Source: Streptomonospora alba
GTDB taxonomy: Bacteria; Actinomycetota; Actinomycetes; Streptosporangiales; Streptosporangiaceae
Length of the DNA: 64,000 nucleotides
Direction of reading: 5' to 3'
NCBI RefSeq assembly: GCF_000826685.1
Contig: NZ_JROO01000046.1
Location: 1 to 64,000, forward strand
The notes beneath the pieces were generated by a model, which saw only the letters and a program-made list of their open reading frames with translations, did no database searches and was not told the DNA's origin. Below, in pieces: positions 34,601-43,739 of the stretch (position 1 is its first letter; every line of letters begins with the position of its first letter). Position numbers and translations under genes: made by a program.

Positions 34601-34699
34601 GATCAGGAAGAGGCCGCCGTCGCCGAGGCGGTCGAAGTCGACGGTCTCGGTTCCGGCGAAGGGGCCGAAGGCGCGGACGGTGAGCTTGTGCAGGCGCAT
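31682..34699 (-). CDS. sbcC: DNA repair exonuclease ATPase subunit SbcC
   Basis: A 1005-residue Rad50-like SMC ATPase. Walker A GPTGAGKT is at 35-42, with LSLAQFCQVVLLPQGDFARFLRA near 146-168. Two long coiled coils meet at a zinc hook, CPVCGSVEHP, near the middle. The signature LSGGETF and Walker B TLFIDEGFGTLDEE lie in the last 110 residues. With SbcD it opens hairpins and cleaves blocked or palindromic DNA ends. Its ATG overlaps the sbcD stop by 1 nt, so the pair is coupled. All ATPase motifs look intact. It ends 34 nt from the antitoxin remnant. Confidence 0.95.
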   Translation of the reverse strand: MRLHKLTVRAFGPFAGTETVDFDRLGDGGLFLIHGPTGAGKTSVLDAVCFALYGHVPGAREAARSLRSNHAGTATAPEVALELTVGGRRLHLLRRPAWQRPKKRGTGTTEEKAKVVVQELQEGTWQPITNRPDEAGQFVKDRIGLSLAQFCQVVLLPQGDFARFLRADAKQRRSDLERIFAAGVFTQVEEWLADRARTLGQAAGQAEAAVAQTADLVAEVGRSARPEGDVEELAPWAAELASLAAGTADDTAQAAAAARRERDSARGALEEARELERRRRTRADALRREGELAEQAPERAKLHAELEAAERAAGVMPLLRTEEFRRTQLEKAELAATERLGLVRRLAPTGGDGADRYGDDSGDRGSVHYREALSAAERERRDEIAKLEHLRGDAERLRTVRAEIAAADAETEEARRRLQSCLQEAADLPGRRDRVVAELEDARSRTGSRVSAEEVLELARARHGSAQAQQRLTEELAQAQERRRTRVDAAQAARDRLQQVRRARIEGMAAELADRLEEGEACPVCGSVEHPAPAVGAPDRPSPQDEESATAAAEAAAEERSAAENAVAKLQEQLTAAQEATGGFSEAAAAELVDERRAELERVDAAAAETDRLAARLKEIEGALEKARTDEAELDRRIAELEEGRARLAADAERLTRTLDAARGGDSDLAARIGRLGEEADLLAEAVQALDDRAAAAEELRAAEREARAAWNGAGFTGAHQVRAAERSDDERHRLRERIRAHDDEVAKVRAVLDDAELAAAGARPAPDVAGLAAAAEAAEGTAEHAVRWRDHFADRAQRLAELRARLEHGLAESRPARRKHSVADGLARLAAGTSGDNRENVRLSAYVLAARLEQVVAAANDRLATMAGGRYELRHTVDKAAGDRSRSGGGLGLRVLDAWTGQERDPATLSGGETFVASLALALGLGDVAAQEAGGGDIDTLFIDEGFGTLDEETLEEVLEVLDSLRDGGRAVGVVSHVADLRTRITTRLRILKTPTGSRLQQTG

Positions 34700-35850
34700 C
34701 AGCGGTCGGCCTCCTGGCGGCGGATGTCCTCGAACGCCGACGCCACCAGTTCGCGCTCGTCCTCGGTGGGCGGCGCGCCCCGCGCCCAGTCGACGAAGTC
34801 CAGCACCAGTTCGGACTCCGACCGGTCGGCGGTGCGCTGCCGCCAGGTGCCGCCGTCCCCGTCCTGGCGGTCCTCCGGTGCGAAGTCGAGCACCAGGGTG
34901 TGCGGGAACCGCTCACGCAGCCGGTCCATGGGAAAGGCCGGGCGCAGCGGGTCGGTGAGGGTGACCTGGAGCCAGTGGCCGGTGTAGGCCTCCCAGCGCT
35001 CGCCGGTGAGCAGGTCGTCGATGCGGCCCCTGATGCGGGCCACCGGCCGCGGCACCGGGGCCGGGGCGAACTCGGCGGCGGCCACGCCCGAGGGGCCGAT
35101 GTCCAGGATCCAGTACCCCTTGACCTGGTGCTCCTCGGAGAAGGAGTAGGCGAGCGGAGAACCGGAGTAGCGCACCGTCTCGGCCATGGTCTGGCGGCCG
35201 TGCAGGTGGCCCAGTGCGGTGTAGTCGACGCCGTCGAACACCGACGCCGGCACGTGGGAGGCGCCGCCCACGGAGATGTCGCGTTCGCTGTCGGAGGGCT
35301 CGCCGCCGCTGACGAAGGCGTGGGAGAGCACCGCCGAGCGGGTGCCGGCGGGGCGCCCGGCCAGGTCGGCGCGCACCAGGTCCATCGCGTGGCCGAGGAC
35401 GGCCGCGTGGCCGCGCCGCTCCAGCCCCCAGTGCGGCCGGGCGATCTCGGGCTCCAGGTAGGGGATGCCGTAGAAGGCGACGGACCCGTGCTCGTCGTCG
35501 ATCAGCACCGGCTCGCCCACGGAGTCCAGCGAGGAGCGCACGTGCACGCCCGCGGCGTCGATGAGGTCGGTGGCGTAGCTCAGCCGGACCATGGAGTCGT
35601 GGTTGCCGCTGATCAGGACTGCTCGCGCGCCGGTGTCGCGGATGCGGCGCAGCGCCTCGTCGAACAGCCGCACGGCCTCGACCGGGGGCAGGGCGCGGTC
35701 GTAGAGGTCGCCGGAGACCGCGACGACGTCGATGCGCTCGGCGCGGACGGTGTCCACCAGGTGGTCGACGAAGGAGGCCTGGGCGTCGAGGAGGTTCTCG
35801 CGGTGGAAGGAGCGTCCCAGATGCCAGTCGGAGGTGTGCAAGAGGCGCAT
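34699..35850 (-). CDS. sbcD: DNA repair exonuclease nuclease subunit SbcD
   Basis: A 383-residue Mre11-like metallophosphoesterase. Metal-binding motifs are in order: SDWHLG (D8, H10), SGDLYDR near 47, SGNHDS near 83, then LSHAFVSGG and GHLHGRQ. It is the Mn-dependent endo/exonuclease partner of SbcC. Its C-terminal 100 residues form the cap and the SbcC-binding part. ATG 35850 begins directly with the nuclease fold. It heads the sbcD-sbcC operon. Confidence 0.95.
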   Translation of the reverse strand: MRLLHTSDWHLGRSFHRENLLDAQASFVDHLVDTVRAERIDVVAVSGDLYDRALPPVEAVRLFDEALRRIRDTGARAVLISGNHDSMVRLSYATDLIDAAGVHVRSSLDSVGEPVLIDDEHGSVAFYGIPYLEPEIARPHWGLERRGHAAVLGHAMDLVRADLAGRPAGTRSAVLSHAFVSGGEPSDSERDISVGGASHVPASVFDGVDYTALGHLHGRQTMAETVRYSGSPLAYSFSEEHQVKGYWILDIGPSGVAAAEFAPAPVPRPVARIRGRIDDLLTGERWEAYTGHWLQVTLTDPLRPAFPMDRLRERFPHTLVLDFAPEDRQDGDGGTWRQRTADRSESELVLDFVDWARGAPPTEDERELVASAFEDIRRQEADR

Positions 35851-35969
35851 GTTCCGGCAGAGTACTTCAGGCGGGACCCGTGGCGCAGTGAGTCCCGCGA
35901 AGCCGTGGACGCAGCGGAAGCGCCCGCAGGGGACCGGTCCGGGCCGCCGGCGGCCCGGACGGCGAGGAC

Positions 35970-36632
35970 TCAGTCGCGCTTGCGCGCCATGGTCAGCCCG
36001 TCGCCCACCGGCAGCAGCACCAGCTCGACGCGCTCGTCGGCCAGGGCGTGGTCGTTGAAATCACGGATGCCCTGCACCGGGGCGGACGTCTCGGCCGGGT
36101 CGACCACGCGCCCGTGAGAGAGGGTGTTGTCCACCAGCAGCACGCCGCCGGGGCGCATGCGCGGCACCAGCTCCTCCCAGTAGCCGATGTAGCCCTCCTT
36201 GTCGGCGTCGATGAAGGCCAGGTCGAAGCGGCGGTCCTCGGGCAGCTCCCGCAGCGTGTCCAGCGCCGGCCCCAGGCGCAGCCGGACCTTGTGCGCGATC
36301 CCGGCCCGCTCCCAGTAGCGCCGGGCGAGGGCGGTCCACTCCTCGCTGACGTCCAGGGCCAGAAGGGTGCCGTCCTCGGGGATGCCGCGCGCCATGCAGA
36401 TGGCCGAGTAGCCGGTGAACGTGCCGACCTCCACGACGTCGCGGGCGCCGCCGATGCGTGCGAGCAGCGTCATGAACGTACCCTGCTCCGGTCCGATCTG
36501 CATGGTCGTCAGATCGGGGTAGAGCCGGGCGGTCTCCGCGGCGAGGTCGGCCAGGACCGGGTCGACCGGGGCGCCGTGGGCCACCAGGTAGTCGTGCAGT
36601 TCCGGGGGAAGGGATTCCGAAGCGCGTGTCAC
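35970..36632 (-). CDS. O-methyltransferase, caffeoyl-CoA/catechol type
   Basis: A 220-residue class I SAM methyltransferase of the Methyltransf_3 family. VVEVGTFTGYSAICMA near 66-81 binds SAM, LALDVSEEW follows, FIDADKEGY near 138 supplies metal ligands, and LLVDNTLSHGRVVDP near 163 completes the site. Members use Mg2+ to methylate hydroxyls of catechol-like compounds; the substrate here is unknown. GTG 36632 is chosen because TAGAGT lies exactly 7 nt upstream, pointing to a leaderless transcript. A GTG at 36641 would lie before the transcription start. Confidence 0.9.
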   Translation of the reverse strand: MTRASESLPPELHDYLVAHGAPVDPVLADLAAETARLYPDLTTMQIGPEQGTFMTLLARIGGARDVVEVGTFTGYSAICMARGIPEDGTLLALDVSEEWTALARRYWERAGIAHKVRLRLGPALDTLRELPEDRRFDLAFIDADKEGYIGYWEELVPRMRPGGVLLVDNTLSHGRVVDPAETSAPVQGIRDFNDHALADERVELVLLPVGDGLTMARKRD

Positions 36633-36639
36633 GTCCGCC

Positions 36640-36645
36640 ACTCTA
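36640..36645 (-). promoter_or_regulatory. Leaderless -10 box for the O-methyltransferase gene
   Basis: TAGAGT on the minus strand is followed by 7 nt and then GTG 36632, the same arrangement as at 2776. No Shine-Dalgarno sequence is present. Confidence 0.65.
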
Positions 36646-36725
36646 GCCGCGCCCGGCCCGGCTGTCCCGGCGGCGCGGGCGGCGCCGCTCCGTCTCCGCG
36701 GCGGCAGGCCCCTCACCCGCCCCGC

Positions 36726-37439
36726 TCACACCTCGGGCAGCAGTTCCGGCCACGGGAACAGGTACAGCGTCAGCAGCACGATGGAGATCGTCAGGGCGGG
36801 CGTCACGAGATTGCGCTCGACCTTGCCGTCGGTGGTGAAGCCGATGTTCTGGCCGACGCGGTACTTGGAGACCGGCCACATCAGCGGCACGCCCAGCTCG
36901 GTGGCCATGTCGCCGCCGAAGTGCAGCAGGCACCCGAACGCCACCGCCAACCCGATCCAGGTGTAGTCGACGCCCGCGGTGAACAGCGCGAGCGTCACGG
37001 CGCCGGTGGCCATCGCGTTGATGACGGCCGAGGCGACGCTGTTCTTGTCGCTGCCCAGCCCCAGCCCGTTGAAGGCGATGCCCAAAAGCAGGAACACGAA
37101 GATCTGCACCGCCATCGGCGACCACAGCGCCAGCGCCTGGGTCAGCGCGCCCATCAGCCCCGCGAACAGCAGCGAGTGGGTGCCGTTGCGGTGACCGTCG
37201 AACATCCAGTTGAACAGGGCGCTCAGGCCGCGGGTGAAGATCCCGTAGGTGTTGGTGATGGTGGAGCTCTTGGCGTCCAGGTCGGGGATGAGGGCCGATC
37301 CCGCGCATACCAGCGAGCCGGCGACGATCTCGCCGGGCCCCAGGTCGAAGTGGATTCCGAAGTACTCCTGGCCGTCCAGGAAAGGAACGACCGCCATCCA
37401 TCCGACTATGCCGCTCAGTGCGTGCGCGTGCCCCATCAT
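36726..37439 (-). CDS. YdjM-like metal-dependent membrane hydrolase
   Basis: A 237-residue inner-membrane protein of the YdjM/DUF457 family. Early His residues in MMGHAHALSG, then GSALIPDLDAKSST and GHRNGTHSLLFAGLMG near 86-100, match the conserved His/Asp set of predicted membrane-embedded metal hydrolases. Five or six helices are predicted. Function of the family is unproven. No clear ribosome site precedes the double ATG at 37439. It is divergent from the peptide transporter operon, with about 300 nt between them. Confidence 0.8.
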   Translation of the reverse strand: MMGHAHALSGIVGWMAVVPFLDGQEYFGIHFDLGPGEIVAGSLVCAGSALIPDLDAKSSTITNTYGIFTRGLSALFNWMFDGHRNGTHSLLFAGLMGALTQALALWSPMAVQIFVFLLLGIAFNGLGLGSDKNSVASAVINAMATGAVTLALFTAGVDYTWIGLAVAFGCLLHFGGDMATELGVPLMWPVSKYRVGQNIGFTTDGKVERNLVTPALTISIVLLTLYLFPWPELLPEV

Positions 37440-37634
37440 GAGCGGAAACAGTAACGGTCTGCGGTTTTTCAGGCGAATCAGCGGCGGTTTCGGAGCGACG
37501 GAAACCGGCCGTACAGGGGTGCTCTCCGCGGTGCGCCGGTGTCGCGGGCGGGGTTTCAGCGCTGCTGCGCGACGGGCCCTCCGGCCGGCGAAGCGGCGAT
37601 CGTGAACGGAGTGTGACACGCGTGGTGTAAATCG

Positions 37635-37664
37635 TTGACGCAATTCTGTACAGCCTGGTAAACA
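37635..37664 (+). promoter_or_regulatory. Probable promoter of the peptide transporter operon
   Basis: TTGACG (37635-37640) and TAAACA (37659-37664) are separated by 18 nt and stand in a locally less GC-rich stretch. The leader would be about 70 nt. CTGTACAG, a perfect palindrome, lies between the two boxes at 37646-37653, and CTGTACA recurs at about 37691-37697, so a repressor site is possible. Confidence 0.5.
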
Positions 37665-37741
37665 ACCAACTGCTCCGTGCGTCACGATCCCTGTACACCC
37701 CGTCTTCCCCCGCACCGCGAACCCGAGGGGTTGAGCAGCAC

Positions 37742-39598
37742 ATGGTCCGACCGCAGGATCCCGCCCGGCCCGCCGCCGGCGCGCCGAAGAACCGCACGGC
37801 ATCGGGCACCGCCGCCGCCGTCACCGCAGCAGCGCTCATCGCCGCCCCCGCCCTGTCGGCCGCCGCGCCGGCCGCCGCCGAGACCGCGGACGGCGCCGAC
37901 ACCCTCACCGTCGCCGCCTCGCAGCCGGTCGACTCGCTCAGCCCGTTCCTGGCCCAGCGGCTCATCAGCACCAGCATCCACCGGCTGGCCTACGACTACC
38001 TCACCAACTACGACCCCGAGACCAACGAGACCATCCCCGGCCTGGCCGAGTCCTGGAAGACCTCCGACGACGGGCTGACCTGGACCTACACCATCCGTGA
38101 CGACGCGACCTGGAGCGACGGCGAATCCGTGACCGCCGAGGACGTCGCCTGGACCTACACCACGATGACGGAGGACGAGAGCGCCGCCACCGCCAACGGC
38201 ACCTTCGTCGCCAACTTCGAGGACGTCGAGGCCGTCGACGACTCCACAGTGCGCATCGAACTGAAGCAGCCGCAGGCCACCATGCTGGCCCTGGACATCC
38301 CGATCGTGCCCGAGCACATCTGGAAGGACATCGGCGACCTCGGCTCCTTCAACAACGACGAGGACTTCCCGATCGTCGGCAGCGGCCCCTTCGTCATCAC
38401 CGGCCACGAGCCCAACCAGTCGATCACCCTGGAGGCCAACGAGGACTACTGGCGCGACCCGCCCGAGTTCGACCGGCTGGTGTTCCGCTACATGCCCGAG
38501 CAGGACGCTCAGGTCGAGGCCCTGCGCGCCGGCGAGATCTCCTTCGTCAGTGGGCTCACCCCCGCCCAGGCCGACGCCCTGAAGGACACCGAGGGCGTCA
38601 CGGTCAACACCGGCGACGGCAAGCGGTTCCAGGGCTTCACCGTCAACCCGGGTGCCGCCACCCGGGACGGCGAGGAGTTCGGCGACGGCCACCCCGCCCT
38701 CAAGGACCGGGTACTGCGCCGCGCCATCATGCGCGCCCTCGACAAGGACGAGATCGTCGAGAACGTCTACGGCGGCTACGCCCAGGCCGCCGACGGCTAC
38801 ATCCCCGCCCGCTACGACACCTACCACTGGACGCCCCGGGAGTCCCAGCGCCTGGACTTCGACCCCGGCGCCGCCAACAGGATGCTCGACGAGGCGGGCT
38901 ACGAGCGGGGCGACGACGGCGTGCGCGTCTCGCCCGACGGCGACCGGCTGAAGCTGCGCATGCACGTCCACAACGACAGGCCCGACTACGTCGCCATGGG
39001 CAAGCTGATGGCCGAGCGGCTGGGCGACATCGGCATCGAGATCGACAACCGCACCGTCGATCCCGGCGTGCTCAGCGACGCCCTGCACGCCGGCGAGTAC
39101 GACCTCATCTTCACCGGCTGGACGGTCAACCCCGACCCCGACTACGTGCTGGGCATCCACACCTGCGACGCGCTGCCGAGCGAGCCCGGCACCATGCGCA
39201 GCGACTCCTACTTCTGCAACGAGGACTACGACCGCCTCTACGAACGGCAGTTGGCGACCTACGACGACCCGCAGGCGCGCGCCGAGACGGTCGAACGGAT
39301 GCAGCGCATCCTGTACGAGGAGGCCGTGGTCAACGTGCTGACCTACGCCGACACCCTGGAGGCCTACCGCTCCGATCAGATCGCCTCCATCCAGGTCCAG
39401 CCCGACCCCGGCGGCAACATCTGGGGCCAGGACGGCCACTGGTCGTGGAGCTCGGCCGTTCCCGCCGCCGATTCCCAAGCCGGCGCGGACGTGCCCGTGT
39501 GGGCGCTGGCGGGGCTGGGCGCCGTAGTGCTGGTCGCCGTCGGCGGGGGCGTCTACGCCATGCGCCGCCGCGCGGCCAGCGCCGAGGACCGCGAGTAG
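37742..39598 (+). CDS. Peptide ABC transporter substrate-binding protein with C-terminal membrane anchor
   Basis: A 618-residue SBP_bac_5 (family 5) protein. An N-terminal signal of about 50 residues ends in AxA before ETADG, with no lipobox cysteine. GLAESWKTSDDGLTWTYTIRDDATWSDG near 100-128 is the family signature. Near the end, VPVWALAGLGAVVLVAVGGG followed by RRR forms a membrane helix and cytoplasmic anchor. It should bind oligopeptides or related solutes outside the membrane and pass them to the permeases 4 nt downstream. Most actinobacterial members are lipoproteins, so this anchoring is unusual. Confidence 0.88.
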   Translation: MVRPQDPARPAAGAPKNRTASGTAAAVTAAALIAAPALSAAAPAAAETADGADTLTVAASQPVDSLSPFLAQRLISTSIHRLAYDYLTNYDPETNETIPGLAESWKTSDDGLTWTYTIRDDATWSDGESVTAEDVAWTYTTMTEDESAATANGTFVANFEDVEAVDDSTVRIELKQPQATMLALDIPIVPEHIWKDIGDLGSFNNDEDFPIVGSGPFVITGHEPNQSITLEANEDYWRDPPEFDRLVFRYMPEQDAQVEALRAGEISFVSGLTPAQADALKDTEGVTVNTGDGKRFQGFTVNPGAATRDGEEFGDGHPALKDRVLRRAIMRALDKDEIVENVYGGYAQAADGYIPARYDTYHWTPRESQRLDFDPGAANRMLDEAGYERGDDGVRVSPDGDRLKLRMHVHNDRPDYVAMGKLMAERLGDIGIEIDNRTVDPGVLSDALHAGEYDLIFTGWTVNPDPDYVLGIHTCDALPSEPGTMRSDSYFCNEDYDRLYERQLATYDDPQARAETVERMQRILYEEAVVNVLTYADTLEAYRSDQIASIQVQPDPGGNIWGQDGHWSWSSAVPAADSQAGADVPVWALAGLGAVVLVAVGGGVYAMRRRAASAEDRE

Positions 39599-39601
39599 CC
39601 C

Positions 39602-40636
39602 GTGGACACCCCCTCAGGCGCCGGCCGGCCCGCGGCGGGCCCCACCGCCCGCCGCGGCCGCCCCGGCCTGCACCCGGCAGTGCGCTACCTGGGCGGGCGC
39701 GTCCTGACCGCAGTGGTGTCGCTGCTGGCCGTCATGGTCACCAGCTTCTTCCTCTTCCGTGTACTGCCCGGCGACCCGGTGGCCGCGCTCACCCAGGGGC
39801 GCTCGGTCAGCGTCGACCAACTGGAGGCCATGCGCCGCGACTTCGGCCTCGACCAGCCGCTGCCGCAGCAGTTCGTGGACTACTGCCTGGGCATGATGAC
39901 CCTGGACTTCGGCATGTCGTACCAGTACCGGGTGCCGGTCTCCGAGCTGATCGCCGAGCGGCTGGGCCCCACCCTGCTGCTGGCCGGCACGGGCACCGTC
40001 ATCGCCGCGGTCCTGGGGCTGGTGCTGGGCACCCGTTCGGGCTGGCGGCGCGGTTCGCTGATGGACCGCGTCGACACCGGTATCGCGCTGACCCTGTGGT
40101 CGGTGCCCTCTTTCTGGCTGGGCCTGCTGCTGATCGTGCTGCTGGCCTCGGGCGCCGGACTGTTCCCCACCAGCGGCATGTCCTCACCCGGCGTGGAAGG
40201 CACCTTCGCCGTGGCGCTGGACGTGGCCCACCACATGGTGCTGCCCGTGGCCACCATGGTCGCCGTCGTCTACGCCCAGTACATGATGATCATGCGCTCC
40301 TCGGTACTCGACGAGATGGGCGCCGACTACCTGACCACCGCCCGCGCCAAGGGTCTGCGCGACGCCGTGGTGCTGCGCCGCCACGCCGTGCCCAACGCCC
40401 TGCTGCCCACCGTCACCCTCATCTTCCTCAACCTGGGCCGCGTGGTCTCCGGCGTCATCCTCATCGAGACGGTGTTCGCCTGGCCGGGGCTGGGCTCGCT
40501 GTTCTACTCCGGGCTGCGCGTGCCCGACCTGCCCATCGTCCAAGCGCTGTTCGTCGTCTTCGCCGGCTCGGTGATCATCATGAACCTGCTGGCCGACCTG
40601 GTCTACCCGCTGCTCGACCCCCGGGTGCGGACATGA
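39602..40636 (+). CDS. Peptide ABC transporter permease (DppB type)
   Basis: A 344-residue inner-membrane permease. After a disordered start, RYLGGRVLTAVVSLLAVMVTSFFLFRVLPGDPV opens the DppB-type domain, with about six helices. The EAA-type coupling loop reads YLTTARAKGLRDAVVLRRHAVPNALLPTVT near 240-270, and the last helix follows FAWPGLGSLFYSGL. It forms half of the channel with the next gene. The GTG lies 4 nt after the binding-protein stop, and its own stop overlaps the next start (ATGA). Confidence 0.92.
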   Translation: MDTPSGAGRPAAGPTARRGRPGLHPAVRYLGGRVLTAVVSLLAVMVTSFFLFRVLPGDPVAALTQGRSVSVDQLEAMRRDFGLDQPLPQQFVDYCLGMMTLDFGMSYQYRVPVSELIAERLGPTLLLAGTGTVIAAVLGLVLGTRSGWRRGSLMDRVDTGIALTLWSVPSFWLGLLLIVLLASGAGLFPTSGMSSPGVEGTFAVALDVAHHMVLPVATMVAVVYAQYMMIMRSSVLDEMGADYLTTARAKGLRDAVVLRRHAVPNALLPTVTLIFLNLGRVVSGVILIETVFAWPGLGSLFYSGLRVPDLPIVQALFVVFAGSVIIMNLLADLVYPLLDPRVRT

Positions 40637-41519
40637 GCCGCGCCGCGCTGGTCTGGACGCGCCGCCGGCGGGCACTGGCCGGCTACGCCCGCGCCTTCGC
40701 GGGCAACCGCGGCGGCATGGCCGGCCTGGCCGTGCTCGCGCTGATCGGACTGGCCGCGCTCACCGCCCCGCTGTTCGTCGACGACGCCGCGCTGAGCCAC
40801 ACCGGCGCCGAAGGCGGCAGGTTCCAGCCGCCCGGCCTCGACCACCCGCTGGGCACCGACGCCTTCGGCCGCTCCGTGCTGGACCTGGTGGTGTGGGGCG
40901 CCCGCATCTCGCTCACAGTGGGCTTCCTCGCGGCGTTCGCGTCGGTGGCGCTGGGCACGCTCATCGGCGTGGTCGCCGGCCACTACGGCGGATGGCCGGG
41001 CAACGTGCTCATGCGGGTCACCGACTGGTTCGCGGTGCTGCCCGCCCTGGTCATGGCCGTCGCGCTGGCTGCGGTGATGAGCCGCAGCACCCTGACCATC
41101 ATCATCGCCATCGGCGTCACCGCCTGGCCCACGACCGCGCGCGTCGTGCGCGCCCAGACGCTGGCGGTGGAGGCCCGGCCCTTCATCGAGCGGGCGCGTG
41201 CGCTGGGCGGCGGCCACGCCCACGTGATGCTGCGGCACGTGCTGCCCAACGTCATGCCGGTCGTGCTGGCCCAGACCACGCTGCTGGTGGCCGAGGCCAT
41301 CCTGATGGAGGCGACGCTGGCCTTCCTCGGGCTGGGCGACGCCGGCACGATCTCCTGGGGCGGCATCATCGAGGAGGCGCGCAACGCGGGCGCCGTCAGC
41401 TCCGGGATCTGGTGGTACATGATCCCGCCCGGCGTGGCCATCGCCGTGGTCGCGCTGTCCTTCACCATGTGCGGGCGCGCCCTGGAGGGCGTGCTCAACC
41501 CCCGGCAGCGGGAGCGCCC

Positions 41520-41523
<4 letters not shown>
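40633..41523 (+). CDS. Peptide ABC transporter permease (DppC type)
   Basis: A 296-residue DppC-type permease. NRGGMAGLAVLALIGLAALTAPLF is the first helix, HPLGTDAFGRSVLDLVVWGARISL the conserved entry block, and the coupling loop FIERARALGGGHAHVMLRHVLPNVMPV lies near 190-216. LAFLGLGDAGTISWGGIIEEA near the end is typical. Translationally coupled on both sides through ATGA overlaps. Confidence 0.92.
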
Positions 41524-42673
<1,150 letters not shown>

Positions 42674-42677
<4 letters not shown>

Positions 42678-43729
42678 GCGCTCCCGCCGATCCCGCCCGC
42701 GGCAGCGCAGCGGGTGGAGCCCCGGTGCTCAGCACCGCCGGCCTGCAGATCGCCTTCAGCGGCCGTTCCGGCCGCGCCGCTGCGCGTGCTGTGGACGGCG
42801 TCGACCTGGAGATCGGCGCCGGCGAGATCGTCGCGCTGGTGGGGGAGTCCGGGTGCGGCAAATCCACCCTGGCCCGCGCCCTGCTGGGCCTGGTGCGGCC
42901 CACTGCCGGCGCGGTCTCCTTCCACGGCCGGGGGCTGGTGTACCGGCCGCGGGACCTCAAGGCGTTCCGCAGGCGTGTGCAACTGGTGCTGCAGGACCCC
43001 ACCGGCGCGCTCAACCCCCGCCACACCGTCTACGACGCGGTCGCCGAAGGGCGGCGCATCCACACCGGCAGCACCGCCGACGAGCGGGACCACGTCGCCG
43101 AGGCGCTCTCGCGCGCAGGGCTGCGTCCGCCCGAGCGGTTCTTCCTGCGCTATCCCCACGAGCTCTCCGGCGGGCAGCGCCAGCGTGTGGCCATCGCCGG
43201 CGCGCTGATCCTGCAACCCGAGGTCATCGTCGCCGACGAGCCCGTGGCCTCGCTGGACGCCTCGGTCCGCGGGGAGATCCTGCAGTTGCTGCTGCGGCTG
43301 CGCGACGACTACGGCCTGGCGGCGCTGGTGGTCACCCACGACCTCGGGCTGGCCTGGAACATCGCCGACCGCGCCGCCGTGATGTATCTGGGCCGCGTGG
43401 TGGAGACCGGCACCGTGGAGGAGGTGCTCGCCGCGCCCCGCCACCCCTACACGCGCGCGCTGCTGTCGGTGCTGCCCGAGTCCAGCGCCGGCGAGCAGCA
43501 GATCCTCGCGGGCGAGCCCCCCGATCCCACGCGCATCCCCGCCGGGTGCCGCTTCCACGTGCGGTGCCCCGTGCTGGCCTCGGGCGCGGCGCAGGCGGCG
43601 GGGGTCGCCGATCGCTGCCGTTCCGAGGACCCGGGCATGCTCGGCGGATCCCCCGGGGTCGCCCAGGTCGCCTGCCACTGGGCCCACGCTCCGGAGCCCG
43701 AGCCCGCCGAGTGGGCGGGGCCGGGGTGA
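42674..43729 (+). CDS. Peptide ABC transporter ATPase (DppF type)
   Basis: A 351-residue ATP-binding subunit. Walker A GESGCGKST is near 57-65, the Q-loop lies in LVLQDPTGALNPRHTV, the signature is LSGGQRQRV and Walker B is VIVADEPVASLDAS. The C-terminal CRFHVRCPV block marks the oligopeptide family. Its ATG overlaps the preceding stop by 4 nt. It is the last gene of the operon and stops 10 nt from the convergent P450 gene, with no evident terminator between. Confidence 0.93.
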
Positions 43730-43739
43730 GCGGTCCGGA

